Source: JBBKWU01 sp037969035 (GTDB lineage Bacteria; Pseudomonadota; Alphaproteobacteria; Micavibrionales; Micavibrionaceae). Taken from it: a DNA stretch of 64,000 nt. Position numbers and translations under genes: made by a program. Under the pieces are notes generated by a model. That model did not search any database and was not told where the DNA came from. It worked only from the letters and a program-made list of their open reading frames with translations. Below, in pieces: positions 1-9,554 of this stretch (positions are counted from its first letter, which is position 1; each line of letters starts with the position of its first letter). The DNA is taken from the NCBI GenBank assembly GCA_037969035.1, contig JBBKWU010000022.1:1-64000 (forward strand). The letters run 5' to 3'.

Positions 1-161
1 CCGTAAACGCCATATGGCGCCTCGTTCACCAGATTAAAGCACTGGGCTTCTTGCAACACTTCACCCAAAATAAATCCTTCGGGAAGTTCCTGCGCGGAGC
101 TTTCTGCCCCAAAGGACAGCACAGATAATAAAAATACAAGGATGCGGCAAAAAGCTTTCAT
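1..161 (-). CDS. partial hypothetical exported protein (C-terminus beyond the window)
   Basis: An open frame on the minus strand starts with ATG at 161-159 and runs off the left edge, giving 53 readable codons. The N-terminus (MKAFCRILVFLLSVLSFGAE) is a basic-then-hydrophobic stretch ending in small residues before SSAQELPEG, which reads as a Sec signal peptide cleaved near AESSAQ. A weak ribosome site (AGGA) lies just upstream of the ATG. The remaining residues do not match a family I recognise, so only export to the envelope is inferred. It is divergent from the tsaE operon; the 121 bp between the two starts would hold both promoters. Confidence 0.55.
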   Translation of the reverse strand, partial: MKAFCRILVFLLSVLSFGAESSAQELPEGFILGEVLQEAQCFNLVNEAPYGVY

Positions 162-282
162 ATTCCTATTATAGCTTATATTCTTGGTTTTTGACCATGG
201 AAGATATGCTTTAACGCACGATTTCAGGGAAACTTAAATATTTAACAACAATGTCGCCATAAGTTACATTTATAAAAAGCAG

Positions 283-729
283 ATGAATAGTCACACCATT
301 AAAAATGAAGCGCAAACCATTGCCCTTGCCAAAGACATCGCGGCAAAGGTCACGGCGCCCTGCTTTATTGCCTTATCTGGTGATCTTGGCGCAGGAAAAA
401 GCTTTTTGGCGCGCGCCATCATACGCGAAATCATGGATGATCAGGCACAAGAGGTGCCCAGCCCCACCTTTACGTTGGTTCAACAATATGAATCCGACAC
501 TGCGATGATTTATCATTTTGACCTCTACCGACTAGACAAAGACCGCGATGTGATCGAGCTTGGCTGGGATGACGCGCTTTTTGACGGTATTTGCCTTGTC
601 GAATGGCCCGAACGCGCGCAAGCCCTTTTGCCACAAGACAGAATCGATGTAGAATTCCGCATTACAGGCGCAAACACACGCGAAATAAAAATCACAGCGC
701 ACGGAAGTGCCGCACAATATGGGTTATAA
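283..729 (+). CDS. tsaE: tRNA N6-threonylcarbamoyladenosine synthesis ATPase TsaE
   Basis: TsaE is the P-loop ATPase that works with TsaD and TsaB in the cytoplasm to make t6A37 on ANN-decoding tRNAs. The 148-residue protein has the expected length. It shows a Walker A motif GDLGAGKS at residues 33-40, the family motif SPTFTLVQQY at 60-69, HFDLYRL at 78-84 and EWPERA at 107-112, all in the usual order. It is the first gene of a tight + strand run; the next gene starts 2 bp after its stop. In many alphaproteobacteria an aminoglycoside phosphotransferase-like sugar kinase (AmgK) sits directly after tsaE; here it is missing. No strong Shine-Dalgarno is visible upstream of the ATG. Confidence 0.93.
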   Translation: MNSHTIKNEAQTIALAKDIAAKVTAPCFIALSGDLGAGKSFLARAIIREIMDDQAQEVPSPTFTLVQQYESDTAMIYHFDLYRLDKDRDVIELGWDDALFDGICLVEWPERAQALLPQDRIDVEFRITGANTREIKITAHGSAAQYGL

Positions 730-731
730 GC

Positions 732-1454
732 ATGAGCGATAAAATCGAAAAAGCCTTTATTTTGGCGGCAGGTCTGGGCACACGCCTGCAACCCTACACA
801 CGGGAACGACCCAAACCAATGGTGGAAATCAACGGGAAAAGCCTTATCGACAGTGCTCTTGATCATTTAGCAGCAGCGGGCATAAAAGAAGCCGTGGTGA
901 ACACCCATTACATGGCCGATATGCTCAGCAGCCACTTGCAAAAACGCACCGCGCCCTCTATCACCATTTCGTATGAGCCTGAATTACTGAACACGGGCGG
1001 CGGGATTAAGAACGCGCTTACACATTTTGATAACAAGCCATTCTTCTGCGTTAGTAGCGATTGGCTATGGACTGACAATGTCGCCAATACATTACAATCG
1101 ATGCAAGATACATGGAACAGTGACATCATGGATTTGCTGCTTCTGCTCCAACCCCTTGCCAATATGACCTTAACATCAGCAACGGGCGATTATGATATTG
1201 AGAGCGACGGCAAAATCACACGCTCTCTCAAACAAACAGGCAGCCATATGTGGACGAGCGTCCGTATTTTGCACCCGCGCCTGTTCGAGCATAGCCCCGA
1301 TGATGCGTTCTCTTTTCTTACATTGATGGATAGAGCGCAAAAAAATGGGCGTTTATTCGGACTATCCTGCGATACATACTGGCACCATATCAGCACCGCA
1401 AGCGACCTTGAAAAAGTCCGCGAATCTTTGGGTGATGCCAAGAGGTACGCATGA
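732..1454 (+). CDS. MurU-like nucleotidyltransferase (NDP-sugar pyrophosphorylase family)
   Basis: A 240-residue NTP transferase. The signature LAAGLGTRL is at residues 11-19, followed by RPKPM and the NTHYM region, typical of sugar-1-phosphate nucleotidyltransferases. In alphaproteobacteria the gene at this position between tsaE and addB is usually the MurU-type enzyme, which makes UDP-MurNAc from MurNAc-1-phosphate in the peptidoglycan recycling route with AmgK. Substrate is inferred from context, and the AmgK partner is not next to it, so another sugar phosphate is possible. I chose the ATG at 732, two bases after the tsaE stop, over upstream starts that would run inside tsaE. Its stop overlaps the addB start in an ATGA. 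Confidence 0.8.
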   Translation: MSDKIEKAFILAAGLGTRLQPYTRERPKPMVEINGKSLIDSALDHLAAAGIKEAVVNTHYMADMLSSHLQKRTAPSITISYEPELLNTGGGIKNALTHFDNKPFFCVSSDWLWTDNVANTLQSMQDTWNSDIMDLLLLLQPLANMTLTSATGDYDIESDGKITRSLKQTGSHMWTSVRILHPRLFEHSPDDAFSFLTLMDRAQKNGRLFGLSCDTYWHHISTASDLEKVRESLGDAKRYA

Positions 1455-4400
1455 GCGACGAGACACGTACACCTGCTGTCTATAACATTGCTGCGGGCAT
1501 TCCCTTTGCTGATACACTCGCCTCTGTCATCCTTGCCGAAACGTCTGGTTCTCCTGCGGAATTGACGCGATATAAAATCATGCTACCGACACGCCGTGGG
1601 TGTCGTCATATGCGCGATGCGTTCTTACGGCTCACAAATGGTAAACCCTTGCTGCTGCCGCATTTACAAACAATTGGTGATATTGATGAGGATGAGTTGA
1701 TGCTCAACATGGCGGGTAGTGAGAGTGCTGAAGCACTGCTTTCCATTCCGCCTGCGCTTGACCCAATCAAACGACAAATACAGATGGCAAAGCTCATTAG
1801 CGCCAATAAAGATTTCGTACATTCCCCCGATCACGCTTTAAAACTCGCCAAAGCGTTGGGACAGCTTTTGGATCAAATTTATAACGAAAATCTGGATATG
1901 GAAGATCTTGCCCGTATTGTGCCAGAAGATTTCGCCGATCACTGGCAAATCACGTTAGAATTTTTACAGATCATCAGCTTACATTGGCCTAAAATATTAG
2001 AAGCCGAAGGTGTTATTGATGCTGCTGATCGCCGTAATCGCCTGATCAACAGCCTTGCGCAGCACTGGAAAGATAATCCGCCACAATCCCCGATCATTGC
2101 CGCAGGCTCGACAGGTTCTATGCCTGCCACCGCCAAACTTCTCAAAACCGTTGCTAATCTGCCGCAAGGGCGTCTTGTGCTGCCAGGGCTTGATACGGGT
2201 ATTGATGATGAAAGCTGGGGGATGTTGGATGATACGCACCCGCAAGCCACATTGAAAAACCTTTTGGATTATATCGGGGTAGAACGCGAAAACATTCCTG
2301 ATTGGGATGCGCAGAACCAACAAACAAGCCCGTTCATTCAAGCGCGCCATATACTAACCCGTGAAATTATGCGCCCTGCAGATTCCGCCTATCAATGGCA
2401 GAACTTAGAAAGCCAGAGCAAAACCATTCAAACCGCCCTTAAAAATGTAACGGTTTATGAGTGCGGCACACAAGAAGAAGAAGCAGGCATTATTTCCGTT
2501 CTGATGCGCGAAATATTGCAAGACAAAAACAAAACTGCGGCGCTCATCACGCCCGATCGTGTGCTTGCAAAACGTGTTAGTGCGGCGTGTAAAAGATGGG
2601 GCATTAACATTGACGATTCCGCAGGAACACCGCTGACTGAAACACCAATCGGTAGTTTTATGGCCTTATCGGTAAAGCTTGTACAGAGCAGCTTCAGCCC
2701 GATTTCATTTTTGTCATTTTTGCGACACCCGCTTGTTAAAATGAATATCGAGAACGTACAGCGTACGTCTTTGATCAATACCTTAGAGATTGATATCTTG
2801 CGCGGCCCTGCGCCCCAAAAAGGCTTTGAAGGGCTTTACAAAAAGATCGCGGACAAAAAAGAGAAGGCAAAGAAAGAGCAATACGGCAAAGGCAAAGATT
2901 TTGACCAATCACTGAATTTCATAAAAACCGTTGAGCATTTTTTTACTGAGTTCAGCGCATTTGGCACAGGCACACACCGTTTCACAAAAATTTTAGCCGC
3001 GCACATAGAGCTGCTTGAACATATGGCACATCGTGACAGCAAAAGCGGCGTGGATTTACTATGGTCTGATGATGCAGGACAATCCGCAGCCCAGCTTCTC
3101 TCTAACCTTCTTGAGCAACATCAAATGCCAGATTGCAGCTTACATGATTACGCCTCGATTTTGGAGCATTTCATGGCGGGCATCACTGTACGTTCACCGT
3201 ACGGTGTGCACCCCAGATTGTTTATTTACGGCCAGCTAGAGGCGCGGATGATACGTGCCGATCGTGTTATCCTTGCCAGCCTCAATGAAGGAACATGGCC
3301 TCCGAACCAAAGTGTTGACCCATGGATGTCACGCCCAATGCGTGGTGAGTTTGGACTGCCTAGTTACGAGCGCGGCGTTGGTTTATCAGCGCATGATTTT
3401 GCGCTTGGTATGACATCGCATGATGTTTTTATCACCAGATCAAAGCGCGTTGATGGTACGCCGACAATTCCCGCGCGGTGGTTGCAACGCATGGACACTG
3501 TTTTACAAGCGGCAAATATTGAACCGAAATCCATCCGTAACGGTGTTGCTGGCGCATATCTACAATCTATCGACCATAGCGAACACAGCGAGTTTATCGC
3601 CCGCCCTGCGCCATGTCCGCCGGTTGAGGCACGCCCGACCGCATTATCTGTCACCGCCATTGAAAAATGGATGCGTGACCCCTACAGCATTTATGCGCGC
3701 TATATTTTACGCCTTAGAAAGCTAGATTTACTTGAAGACAAGGCAGATGCGGCGTTACGTGGTGAAATCATTCATACCGCGCTCGAAGAGTTTTTAACGC
3801 GCCACCCGAAAGATTTACCGACCGATGCGTTGGATATACTGCTCTCTATCGGTGAAACATTAATGCAGGAAAAAATTCAGGATAAAAAGCTGTACGGATT
3901 TTGGAAACCGCGCTTTGATAATCTAGCCGCATGGTTTATCGATCATGAACGCACATGGCGACAAAATGCGCGTAATATTTTGACCGAAAAACAAGGTGAG
4001 ATCACATTGGGCAACGGTTTTGTGTTACGTGCAAAAGCAGACCGCATTGATATGCACAATGACGGAAGTACTGCCATCATTGACTATAAAACGGGTAGCG
4101 TCCCTTCAAATACCGAAGTTCTATCAGGCATGTCACCGCAAATGCCGCTTGAGGGTCTGATTGTGCATGAGGGTGGATTTAGCTCCTACGGCTGCGGACA
4201 CGTACAACCACAATATCTCGGGTTTTGGAAGATGACTGGCGCAGGGGAAGCGGGCAAAGAAATAGAAATCAAGATCAGTGATTATGACGCCTTTTTAGTG
4301 GATACCGAAAAAGGTATCACAGGTCTGATCGATATCTTTAATACAGTCGAGACACCGTATTACAGCCTGCCGCGCCCCACCAAAGCACCGCCCGAAGCAT

Positions 4401-4474
4401 GGCAAGATTACGCCCATCTTGCGCGCGTACAGGAATGGGTTGCCCTCGATGACGCAGCGGAGGACGCCGCATGA
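1451..4474 (+). CDS. addB: double-strand break repair protein AddB
   Basis: AddB is the partner subunit of the AddAB helicase-nuclease that resects double-strand breaks for RecA loading. The 1007-residue length suits the alphaproteobacterial form. The C-terminal nuclease domain of the PD-(D/E)XK class is clear: GEIIHTALEEF near residue 770, the ADRID metal-binding segment, and IDYKTG near residue 876. The N-terminal part has the TRRGCRHMRDAFLRL segment typical of AddB and no intact Walker A, as usual in this lineage. It starts in an ATGA overlap with the preceding nucleotidyltransferase and ends in another ATGA overlap with addA, so the two subunits are translationally coupled. Confidence 0.93.
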   Translation: MSDETRTPAVYNIAAGIPFADTLASVILAETSGSPAELTRYKIMLPTRRGCRHMRDAFLRLTNGKPLLLPHLQTIGDIDEDELMLNMAGSESAEALLSIPPALDPIKRQIQMAKLISANKDFVHSPDHALKLAKALGQLLDQIYNENLDMEDLARIVPEDFADHWQITLEFLQIISLHWPKILEAEGVIDAADRRNRLINSLAQHWKDNPPQSPIIAAGSTGSMPATAKLLKTVANLPQGRLVLPGLDTGIDDESWGMLDDTHPQATLKNLLDYIGVERENIPDWDAQNQQTSPFIQARHILTREIMRPADSAYQWQNLESQSKTIQTALKNVTVYECGTQEEEAGIISVLMREILQDKNKTAALITPDRVLAKRVSAACKRWGINIDDSAGTPLTETPIGSFMALSVKLVQSSFSPISFLSFLRHPLVKMNIENVQRTSLINTLEIDILRGPAPQKGFEGLYKKIADKKEKAKKEQYGKGKDFDQSLNFIKTVEHFFTEFSAFGTGTHRFTKILAAHIELLEHMAHRDSKSGVDLLWSDDAGQSAAQLLSNLLEQHQMPDCSLHDYASILEHFMAGITVRSPYGVHPRLFIYGQLEARMIRADRVILASLNEGTWPPNQSVDPWMSRPMRGEFGLPSYERGVGLSAHDFALGMTSHDVFITRSKRVDGTPTIPARWLQRMDTVLQAANIEPKSIRNGVAGAYLQSIDHSEHSEFIARPAPCPPVEARPTALSVTAIEKWMRDPYSIYARYILRLRKLDLLEDKADAALRGEIIHTALEEFLTRHPKDLPTDALDILLSIGETLMQEKIQDKKLYGFWKPRFDNLAAWFIDHERTWRQNARNILTEKQGEITLGNGFVLRAKADRIDMHNDGSTAIIDYKTGSVPSNTEVLSGMSPQMPLEGLIVHEGGFSSYGCGHVQPQYLGFWKMTGAGEAGKEIEIKISDYDAFLVDTEKGITGLIDIFNTVETPYYSLPRPTKAPPEAWQDYAHLARVQEWVALDDAAEDAA

Positions 4475-7400
4475 CCAGCCCCATCAACCAAGCAGCGCAA
4501 ACCATAGAAAGCGTAAGAGACCTCGACCCAAACGTCAGCCAACGCAACGCATCAAACCCGCTGACATCGGCATGGGTATCCGCATCTGCGGGAACGGGCA
4601 AAACCAAGGTTCTCACCGATCGCGTCTTACGTCTTTTGTTGCCACGTGACACGGGCGAAACAGGTACAAAGCCACACCGCATCTTATGCCTGACCTACAC
4701 CAAAGCCGCGGCGAGTGAGATGGCGTTGCGTATTAATGATACGCTTGGTAAATGGGCGATTTTGGAAAAAAGTAAACTCGCAGCAGAGCTTGAAATACTG
4801 CTTGGGCATACGTCTACGCCATTACAACTGGAAAAGGCGCGGCAACTTTTTGCGCAAGTGATTGACACCCCTGGTGGTCTTAAAATCATGACCATTCATA
4901 GTTTTTGTCAATCTGTTTTGGGAAGGTTTCCGCTTGAAGCGGGATTGCCGCCCTATTTCGACATCATGGAAGAAACCGATGCAGCGACTTATATGAAACA
5001 AGCGCAAACCGATGTCTTAAGCGCCGCGCAGCAAAACCCAGATAGCGACCACGGCAAAGCCCTTCACGCCATTGCCACCATCCAAAATGAAGAGCAATTC
5101 ACAACCTTACTCACGGGGCTGTGCAGCGAACGCGCGCAACTAAAAACATGGTTGGAAAACAACGATGTGAGCAGCCTATATCAATTGTTTTCTATTCCTG
5201 TGGGTTACACAAAAGACGAGGCATTGCAGCAGTTCAACGAAGAGGCGCCACGTGAGAAACTGTACGAGCTTGTACGTGCCGTTACAGAGCACGGAACACC
5301 CGCCGCAAAAACCAAAGTACTCGACGTTAAAACATGGCTGGAAGCCGGTATTGAGGATGATTATGCGGCCTTTAAACATTACGCCTCTTATTTCCTGACC
5401 AATGAAGACGAGCCGCGCAAAGGCCTTCCTGTTAAGGCTGTTTTAACAGCCGCACCTCATACTGCCGATATTGTGGAACAAGAAACAGCGCGTATTCAAC
5501 AAACCCAAAATATTCTACGTGCGCTTGATTGCATCTTTTACACCACACAGCTTTTGACGCTTGGTCAGGCTATTTTAGAGCGTTATAGCGAGATAAAACG
5601 CAAACATGCGGTTCTTGATTATGATGATCTTATCCTCAAAACCCGTGATTTATTGCGCCATAGCAAAGAGCGTGCGCGGTGGGTTCTTTATAAGCTGGAT
5701 GGTGGCCTGAGCCATATATTAATTGACGAAGCACAAGATACGAACCCCGAGCAATGGGACATTATTGACGATCTTTGCGGTGATTTTTTTAGCGGACAAA
5801 GCAGCAGCGACGAAACACGTACAATCTTTACAGTGGGTGATATCAAGCAATCGATCTACAGCTTTCAAAGAGCCGCGCCACAACAGTTCGAAGAAATGCG
5901 CCATTATTTTGCGGATAAAGTACGGACAGGCGGGGCACAATGGACGGATGAGTCGATGACGATTTCTTTCCGCTCCACACAAACGATTTTAGACCTTGTG
6001 GATCATGTCTTTGCCGATGCGACCGCAAAACAGGGATTAGGAGATGAGCCCTTAGCGCACCAATCTTTCCGCCGTGGACAAGCGGGCACAGCAGAAATAT
6101 GGCCGCCGTTTAAAAGCACAAAAGCCGAAGCGGAAGAGCCATGGGCACCGCCCGTCACCATTCAAGAGCAAAAAAGCGGTGCCGCGCAGCTTGCCGATCA
6201 TATCGGGGAAACCGTAAAAAACTGGCTTGAGAATGGTGAAATCATTGAATCCACGGGCTTACCCATTACGGCTGGAGATATCATGATTTTGGTGCGTACG
6301 CGTACGGCCTTTGTCGGGCAAATTATGCGTGCGTTAAAAACACGTGATATTCCTGTTAGTGGTGTTGATCGTATGGTTTTGGGTAACCAAATCGCCGTTA
6401 TGGATTTATTGGCAATGATGCAGTTTTGCTTGTTACCTGAAGACGATCTGACGCTAGCAACCATTTTGAAATCACCGCTGATCGGCCTTGATGAAGATAG
6501 TTTGTATGATATTGCCATCAAACGGACGGGGAGTTTATGGACGGCGCTGCAAGGAAAAGAGAAGCATAAAGAGATTACATCTTATCTACGCGCCATTATT
6601 GATATCGCAAAAACGAACGGGCCTTACGGATTTTTAACGCATATCCTAAAAACCCCATGCCCCGCCGATAAAAATAGCGGCCTACGCGCGATCACAAAGC
6701 GTCTTGGCCCCGATGCGCATGATCCACTGGATGAGCTTTTAAACTCCGCCCTGCAATATGAACAAAAACAACTGCCGTCACTGCAAGGGTTTTTAAGTGC
6801 TACCGAACAAAATCCCGTCACCATCAAACGTGAGATGGAAGAAGCAGGCAACGCCGTACGTATTATGACGGTGCATGGCTCCAAAGGGTTACAAGCCCCA
6901 ATTGTGATCTTGCCCGACACCTTTATTACAAGCGCCGCGCGCAGTACCAAAGTGCCAAAGCTGCTTTGGCCTGATAAATCGAACCTCGCGGCGCCGTTGT
7001 TTATGCCTTCTGGGATGAGTGCGCCGGAATTATATAACCAAGCCCGAACACACGTACAGGACAAAGCGGATGAGGAAAACAGACGTCTTTTATATGTTGC
7101 GATGACCCGTGCCGAAGACAGACTTTATATCGGCGGGCATATCGGCCTTGTGAAACCACATGATTATAGCTGGTATTACGATATAGAGCGCGGCTTTCAA
7201 AGCCATGCCGCCACAGATGAGTTCGAATTTCATACCAGTACAAATGAACCAACAGAAACAGATACCGCCGATGAAAACAGCGCGCCGCAAATAGGCCTGC
7301 GCCTTCATCACCATCAAACCGCCGCGTTAAAAGAAAAAAAACAAAGTCAATCAACGCAAGGCATGAGCATCGATAAACCGCCAGAATGGCTCTTTTCTCC

Positions 7401-7968
7401 TGCACCAGAGGAGCCGCATCCGCCGCGCCCTTTAACACCTTCGCGCCCTTCCGATGATAATCCTGCGGCAAACTCACCCCTATCAAAAGATGATCCCTAT
7501 CGTTTTAAACGCGGCAATATCACGCATATGCTGCTGCAAATACTGCCTGATATCACGCAAGGAAAGCGCAAAGAAGCGGCGCGGCTTTATCTGGCAAAGC
7601 CAAGTTTAGATCTTCCCACCAAAATGCAGAATAGTATTTTGAACGAGACGTTTGCGATTTTGGAGCATCCTGATTTTGCGCCACTATTTGGTGCGGGTTC
7701 AATGGCAGAAGTTTCTCTGACAGGGCTAGTCGGTAATAAGCTCGTGAGCGCCCAAATTGACCGTCTATTGATCACCAAAGATAGAATTTCCATCATCGAT
7801 TACAAAACAAATAGGCCACCACCGACGGATCCCGCGGATATTCCCGAAATTTATACCAATCAAATGTCATCATATAAGGACATTGTCGCAAAAATATATA
7901 ATTGCCCGCATATTGATTGTTATCTACTTTGGACGGACGGGCCGCATATTATGAAAGTGCCGCTATAA
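4471..7968 (+). CDS. addA: double-strand break repair helicase-nuclease AddA
   Basis: AddA is the UvrD-type 3'-5' helicase and second nuclease of AddAB. In order the 1165 residues show Walker A SASAGTGKT (Lys44), the TIHSFCQ motif, LDYDDLI, a Walker B motif DEAQDT near residue 419, GDIKQSIYSFQRA, the late helicase motif VHGSKGLQAP, LLYVAMTRAEDRLY and the C-terminal nuclease motif IIDYKTNRP near residue 1109. All parts needed for helicase and nuclease activity are present. It begins inside the addB stop (ATGA). The trxA gene follows after a 118 bp gap, the order commonly seen in alphaproteobacteria. Confidence 0.95.
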   Translation: MTSPINQAAQTIESVRDLDPNVSQRNASNPLTSAWVSASAGTGKTKVLTDRVLRLLLPRDTGETGTKPHRILCLTYTKAAASEMALRINDTLGKWAILEKSKLAAELEILLGHTSTPLQLEKARQLFAQVIDTPGGLKIMTIHSFCQSVLGRFPLEAGLPPYFDIMEETDAATYMKQAQTDVLSAAQQNPDSDHGKALHAIATIQNEEQFTTLLTGLCSERAQLKTWLENNDVSSLYQLFSIPVGYTKDEALQQFNEEAPREKLYELVRAVTEHGTPAAKTKVLDVKTWLEAGIEDDYAAFKHYASYFLTNEDEPRKGLPVKAVLTAAPHTADIVEQETARIQQTQNILRALDCIFYTTQLLTLGQAILERYSEIKRKHAVLDYDDLILKTRDLLRHSKERARWVLYKLDGGLSHILIDEAQDTNPEQWDIIDDLCGDFFSGQSSSDETRTIFTVGDIKQSIYSFQRAAPQQFEEMRHYFADKVRTGGAQWTDESMTISFRSTQTILDLVDHVFADATAKQGLGDEPLAHQSFRRGQAGTAEIWPPFKSTKAEAEEPWAPPVTIQEQKSGAAQLADHIGETVKNWLENGEIIESTGLPITAGDIMILVRTRTAFVGQIMRALKTRDIPVSGVDRMVLGNQIAVMDLLAMMQFCLLPEDDLTLATILKSPLIGLDEDSLYDIAIKRTGSLWTALQGKEKHKEITSYLRAIIDIAKTNGPYGFLTHILKTPCPADKNSGLRAITKRLGPDAHDPLDELLNSALQYEQKQLPSLQGFLSATEQNPVTIKREMEEAGNAVRIMTVHGSKGLQAPIVILPDTFITSAARSTKVPKLLWPDKSNLAAPLFMPSGMSAPELYNQARTHVQDKADEENRRLLYVAMTRAEDRLYIGGHIGLVKPHDYSWYYDIERGFQSHAATDEFEFHTSTNEPTETDTADENSAPQIGLRLHHHQTAALKEKKQSQSTQGMSIDKPPEWLFSPAPEEPHPPRPLTPSRPSDDNPAANSPLSKDDPYRFKRGNITHMLLQILPDITQGKRKEAARLYLAKPSLDLPTKMQNSILNETFAILEHPDFAPLFGAGSMAEVSLTGLVGNKLVSAQIDRLLITKDRISIIDYKTNRPPPTDPADIPEIYTNQMSSYKDIVAKIYNCPHIDCYLLWTDGPHIMKVPL

Positions 7969-8086
7969 GGCAGTTTTGTGGACGAGAAAGCAATCTGCCC
8001 GATACAGGATTGACGCTCTGTAGAATCGCTCCATACTTAATATTAATGAGTCGCATAAAATAAATTTAATTTGAGAGGAATAAATA

Positions 8087-8407
8087 ATGGCGAGCGTAAG
8101 CGTAACAGACGATAGTTTCGAGAAAGAAGTATTAAAAGCCACTGGCCCCGTAATGGTTGATTTTTGGGCTGAATGGTGTGGCCCTTGTAAGGCACTATCC
8201 CCGATTGTTGACGAAGTGGCCAACGAGCGCGGCGAGGCTCTTAAAATTGTGAAAGTAAACATTGATGAAAACCCAGATGCCCCGACGAACTATAAAGTGC
8301 GCGGCATTCCGACTCTGATGATGTTTAAAGACGGCGAAGTTGTAGACACACGCGTTGGCGGCATGTCCAAAGGCCAGCTTGATGAATGGCTCAACGGCGT
8401 TTTATAA
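8087..8407 (+). CDS. trxA: thioredoxin
   Basis: Thioredoxin reduces protein disulfides in the cytoplasm using electrons from thioredoxin reductase. The 106-residue protein has the standard WCGPC active site (residues 30-34), the buried Asp in MVDFWAEW, and the cis-proline segment GIPTLMMF. A purine-rich ribosome site (GAGAGGA) sits at good distance from the ATG. It follows addA with a gap that can hold its own promoter, so it may be only partly cotranscribed with addBA. Confidence 0.97.
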   Translation: MASVSVTDDSFEKEVLKATGPVMVDFWAEWCGPCKALSPIVDEVANERGEALKIVKVNIDENPDAPTNYKVRGIPTLMMFKDGEVVDTRVGGMSKGQLDEWLNGVL

Positions 8408-8508
8408 AAACCAACATTGCCCGATAAGTAGGTTGTAAAAGTATTTTATTTTTTCATTGCAATGATTAGGTGTTATGTAATATGATTTACCGCAGTGAGG
8501 TAAGCTTT

Positions 8509-8928
8509 ATGAAACATACAACCATTTCTATTATTGCCGCTTTTGCAATAGGCGCTATCGCAACAGATAGTCATGCTGGTTTTTTAACTGATGACGGTCC
8601 GAATTCTAATGTCAATGACATAATCACTTCGTGCCGACTTCAAGAAAATACAAAAGAATGTGTAGCGGAAGGAGTTAAAGCACTCGTTCCGACACAACTA
8701 AAAGAATTGCAAGATGCTTATGACAAAGGGACTCTGGATAAATTCAAACTTGATTTCTGGCGTTGCGTCACACCTAAAGCGGTTGATGTGATTGCTGAAA
8801 ATTTTGCAATATATCAAACAGCCTTCCAAACATTTCAAGAAAAAGGAAATGGCAATTCCTTAAAAGAAAATCCTGCCTACCAAAAGTTTCTAGCGGATAA
8901 CCAAAATATTACGATTGGCTGCTTCTAA
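8509..8928 (+). CDS. small exported protein of unknown function
   Basis: A 139-residue protein with an obvious signal peptide, MKHTTISIIAAFAIGAIATD, followed by SHA|GF as the likely cleavage site. I chose ATG 8509 over the GTG at 8470 because a GAGG ribosome site lies 8 bases upstream and because the signal peptide then begins the protein. The mature part is about 116 residues, mostly helical in character, with four cysteines (in ITSCRL, TKECVA, FWRCVT and the C-terminal IGCF), which could form two disulfides in the periplasm. I recognise no family. It stands alone between trxA and the convergent infC. Confidence 0.7.
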   Translation: MKHTTISIIAAFAIGAIATDSHAGFLTDDGPNSNVNDIITSCRLQENTKECVAEGVKALVPTQLKELQDAYDKGTLDKFKLDFWRCVTPKAVDVIAENFAIYQTAFQTFQEKGNGNSLKENPAYQKFLADNQNITIGCF

Positions 8929-8966
8929 TATTTAACTTGGCGCTCTATGCACCTACTAAAATTTAG

Positions 8967-9512
8967 CTAAACTTTCGCTGCAAGGGGTGCCAAGATCATG
9001 ATCATTTGGCGCCCTTCTAGTTTAGGCTGCAACTCAGTTTCACTAATCTCTTTCAGCTCTTCGCGCATTTTCTGCAACAGGCCAAGACCGATATCTTGGT
9101 GCGCCATTTCACGGCCGCGGAAACGCATAGTAACCTTCACTTTGTCGCCACCTTCAAGGAATCGGCGGGAATTGCGCATTTTGACTTCGTAGTCATGCTT
9201 TTCAATACCCGGACGGATTTTGACTTCTTTGACATCAATTGTTTTTTGTTTTTTACGGGCTTCGGACGCTTTTTTCTTCTGCTCATATCTGAATTTACTG
9301 TAATCCAGAATTTTACAAACAGGTGGTTTGGCGTTCGGGGAGATTTCGACTAAATCAAGACCGACATTTGCTGCGCGCTCCATAGCGTCGGCAAGGCTTA
9401 CAACACCTACTTGCTCACCATCTTGGTCAACAAGTCTGACCTCTGTTTCGCGGATTGCGTCGTTAATACGTGGGCCATCGTCTCTGCGTGGCTGAAATGG
9501 TGGTTTAGCGAT
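8967..9512 (-). CDS. infC: translation initiation factor IF-3, with an ATC start codon
   Basis: IF-3 binds the 30S subunit, keeps it apart from 50S and checks start-codon pairing. The frame reads LDLVEISPNAKPPVCKILDY and the C-domain motif KVTMRFRGREMAHQ. The first in-frame ATG (9383) would give only 138 residues and cut off the N-domain. Reading upstream, the conserved N-terminal residues continue (PRINDAIRETEVRLVDQDG) to an ATC codon at 9512-9510, preceded by AAGGAG with 8-base spacing and no alternative ATG/GTG/TTG. That gives 181 residues, the normal family length. A rare start codon is the known device by which IF-3 represses its own translation. It lies 42 bp downstream of thrS and is probably cotranscribed. 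Confidence 0.93.
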   Translation of the reverse strand: MAKPPFQPRRDDGPRINDAIRETEVRLVDQDGEQVGVVSLADAMERAANVGLDLVEISPNAKPPVCKILDYSKFRYEQKKKASEARKKQKTIDVKEVKIRPGIEKHDYEVKMRNSRRFLEGGDKVKVTMRFRGREMAHQDIGLGLLQKMREELKEISETELQPKLEGRQMIMILAPLAAKV

Positions 9513-9554
9513 AGTAGTCTCTCCTTAAATTGTTAAAATAAATTATCGTCTCTA

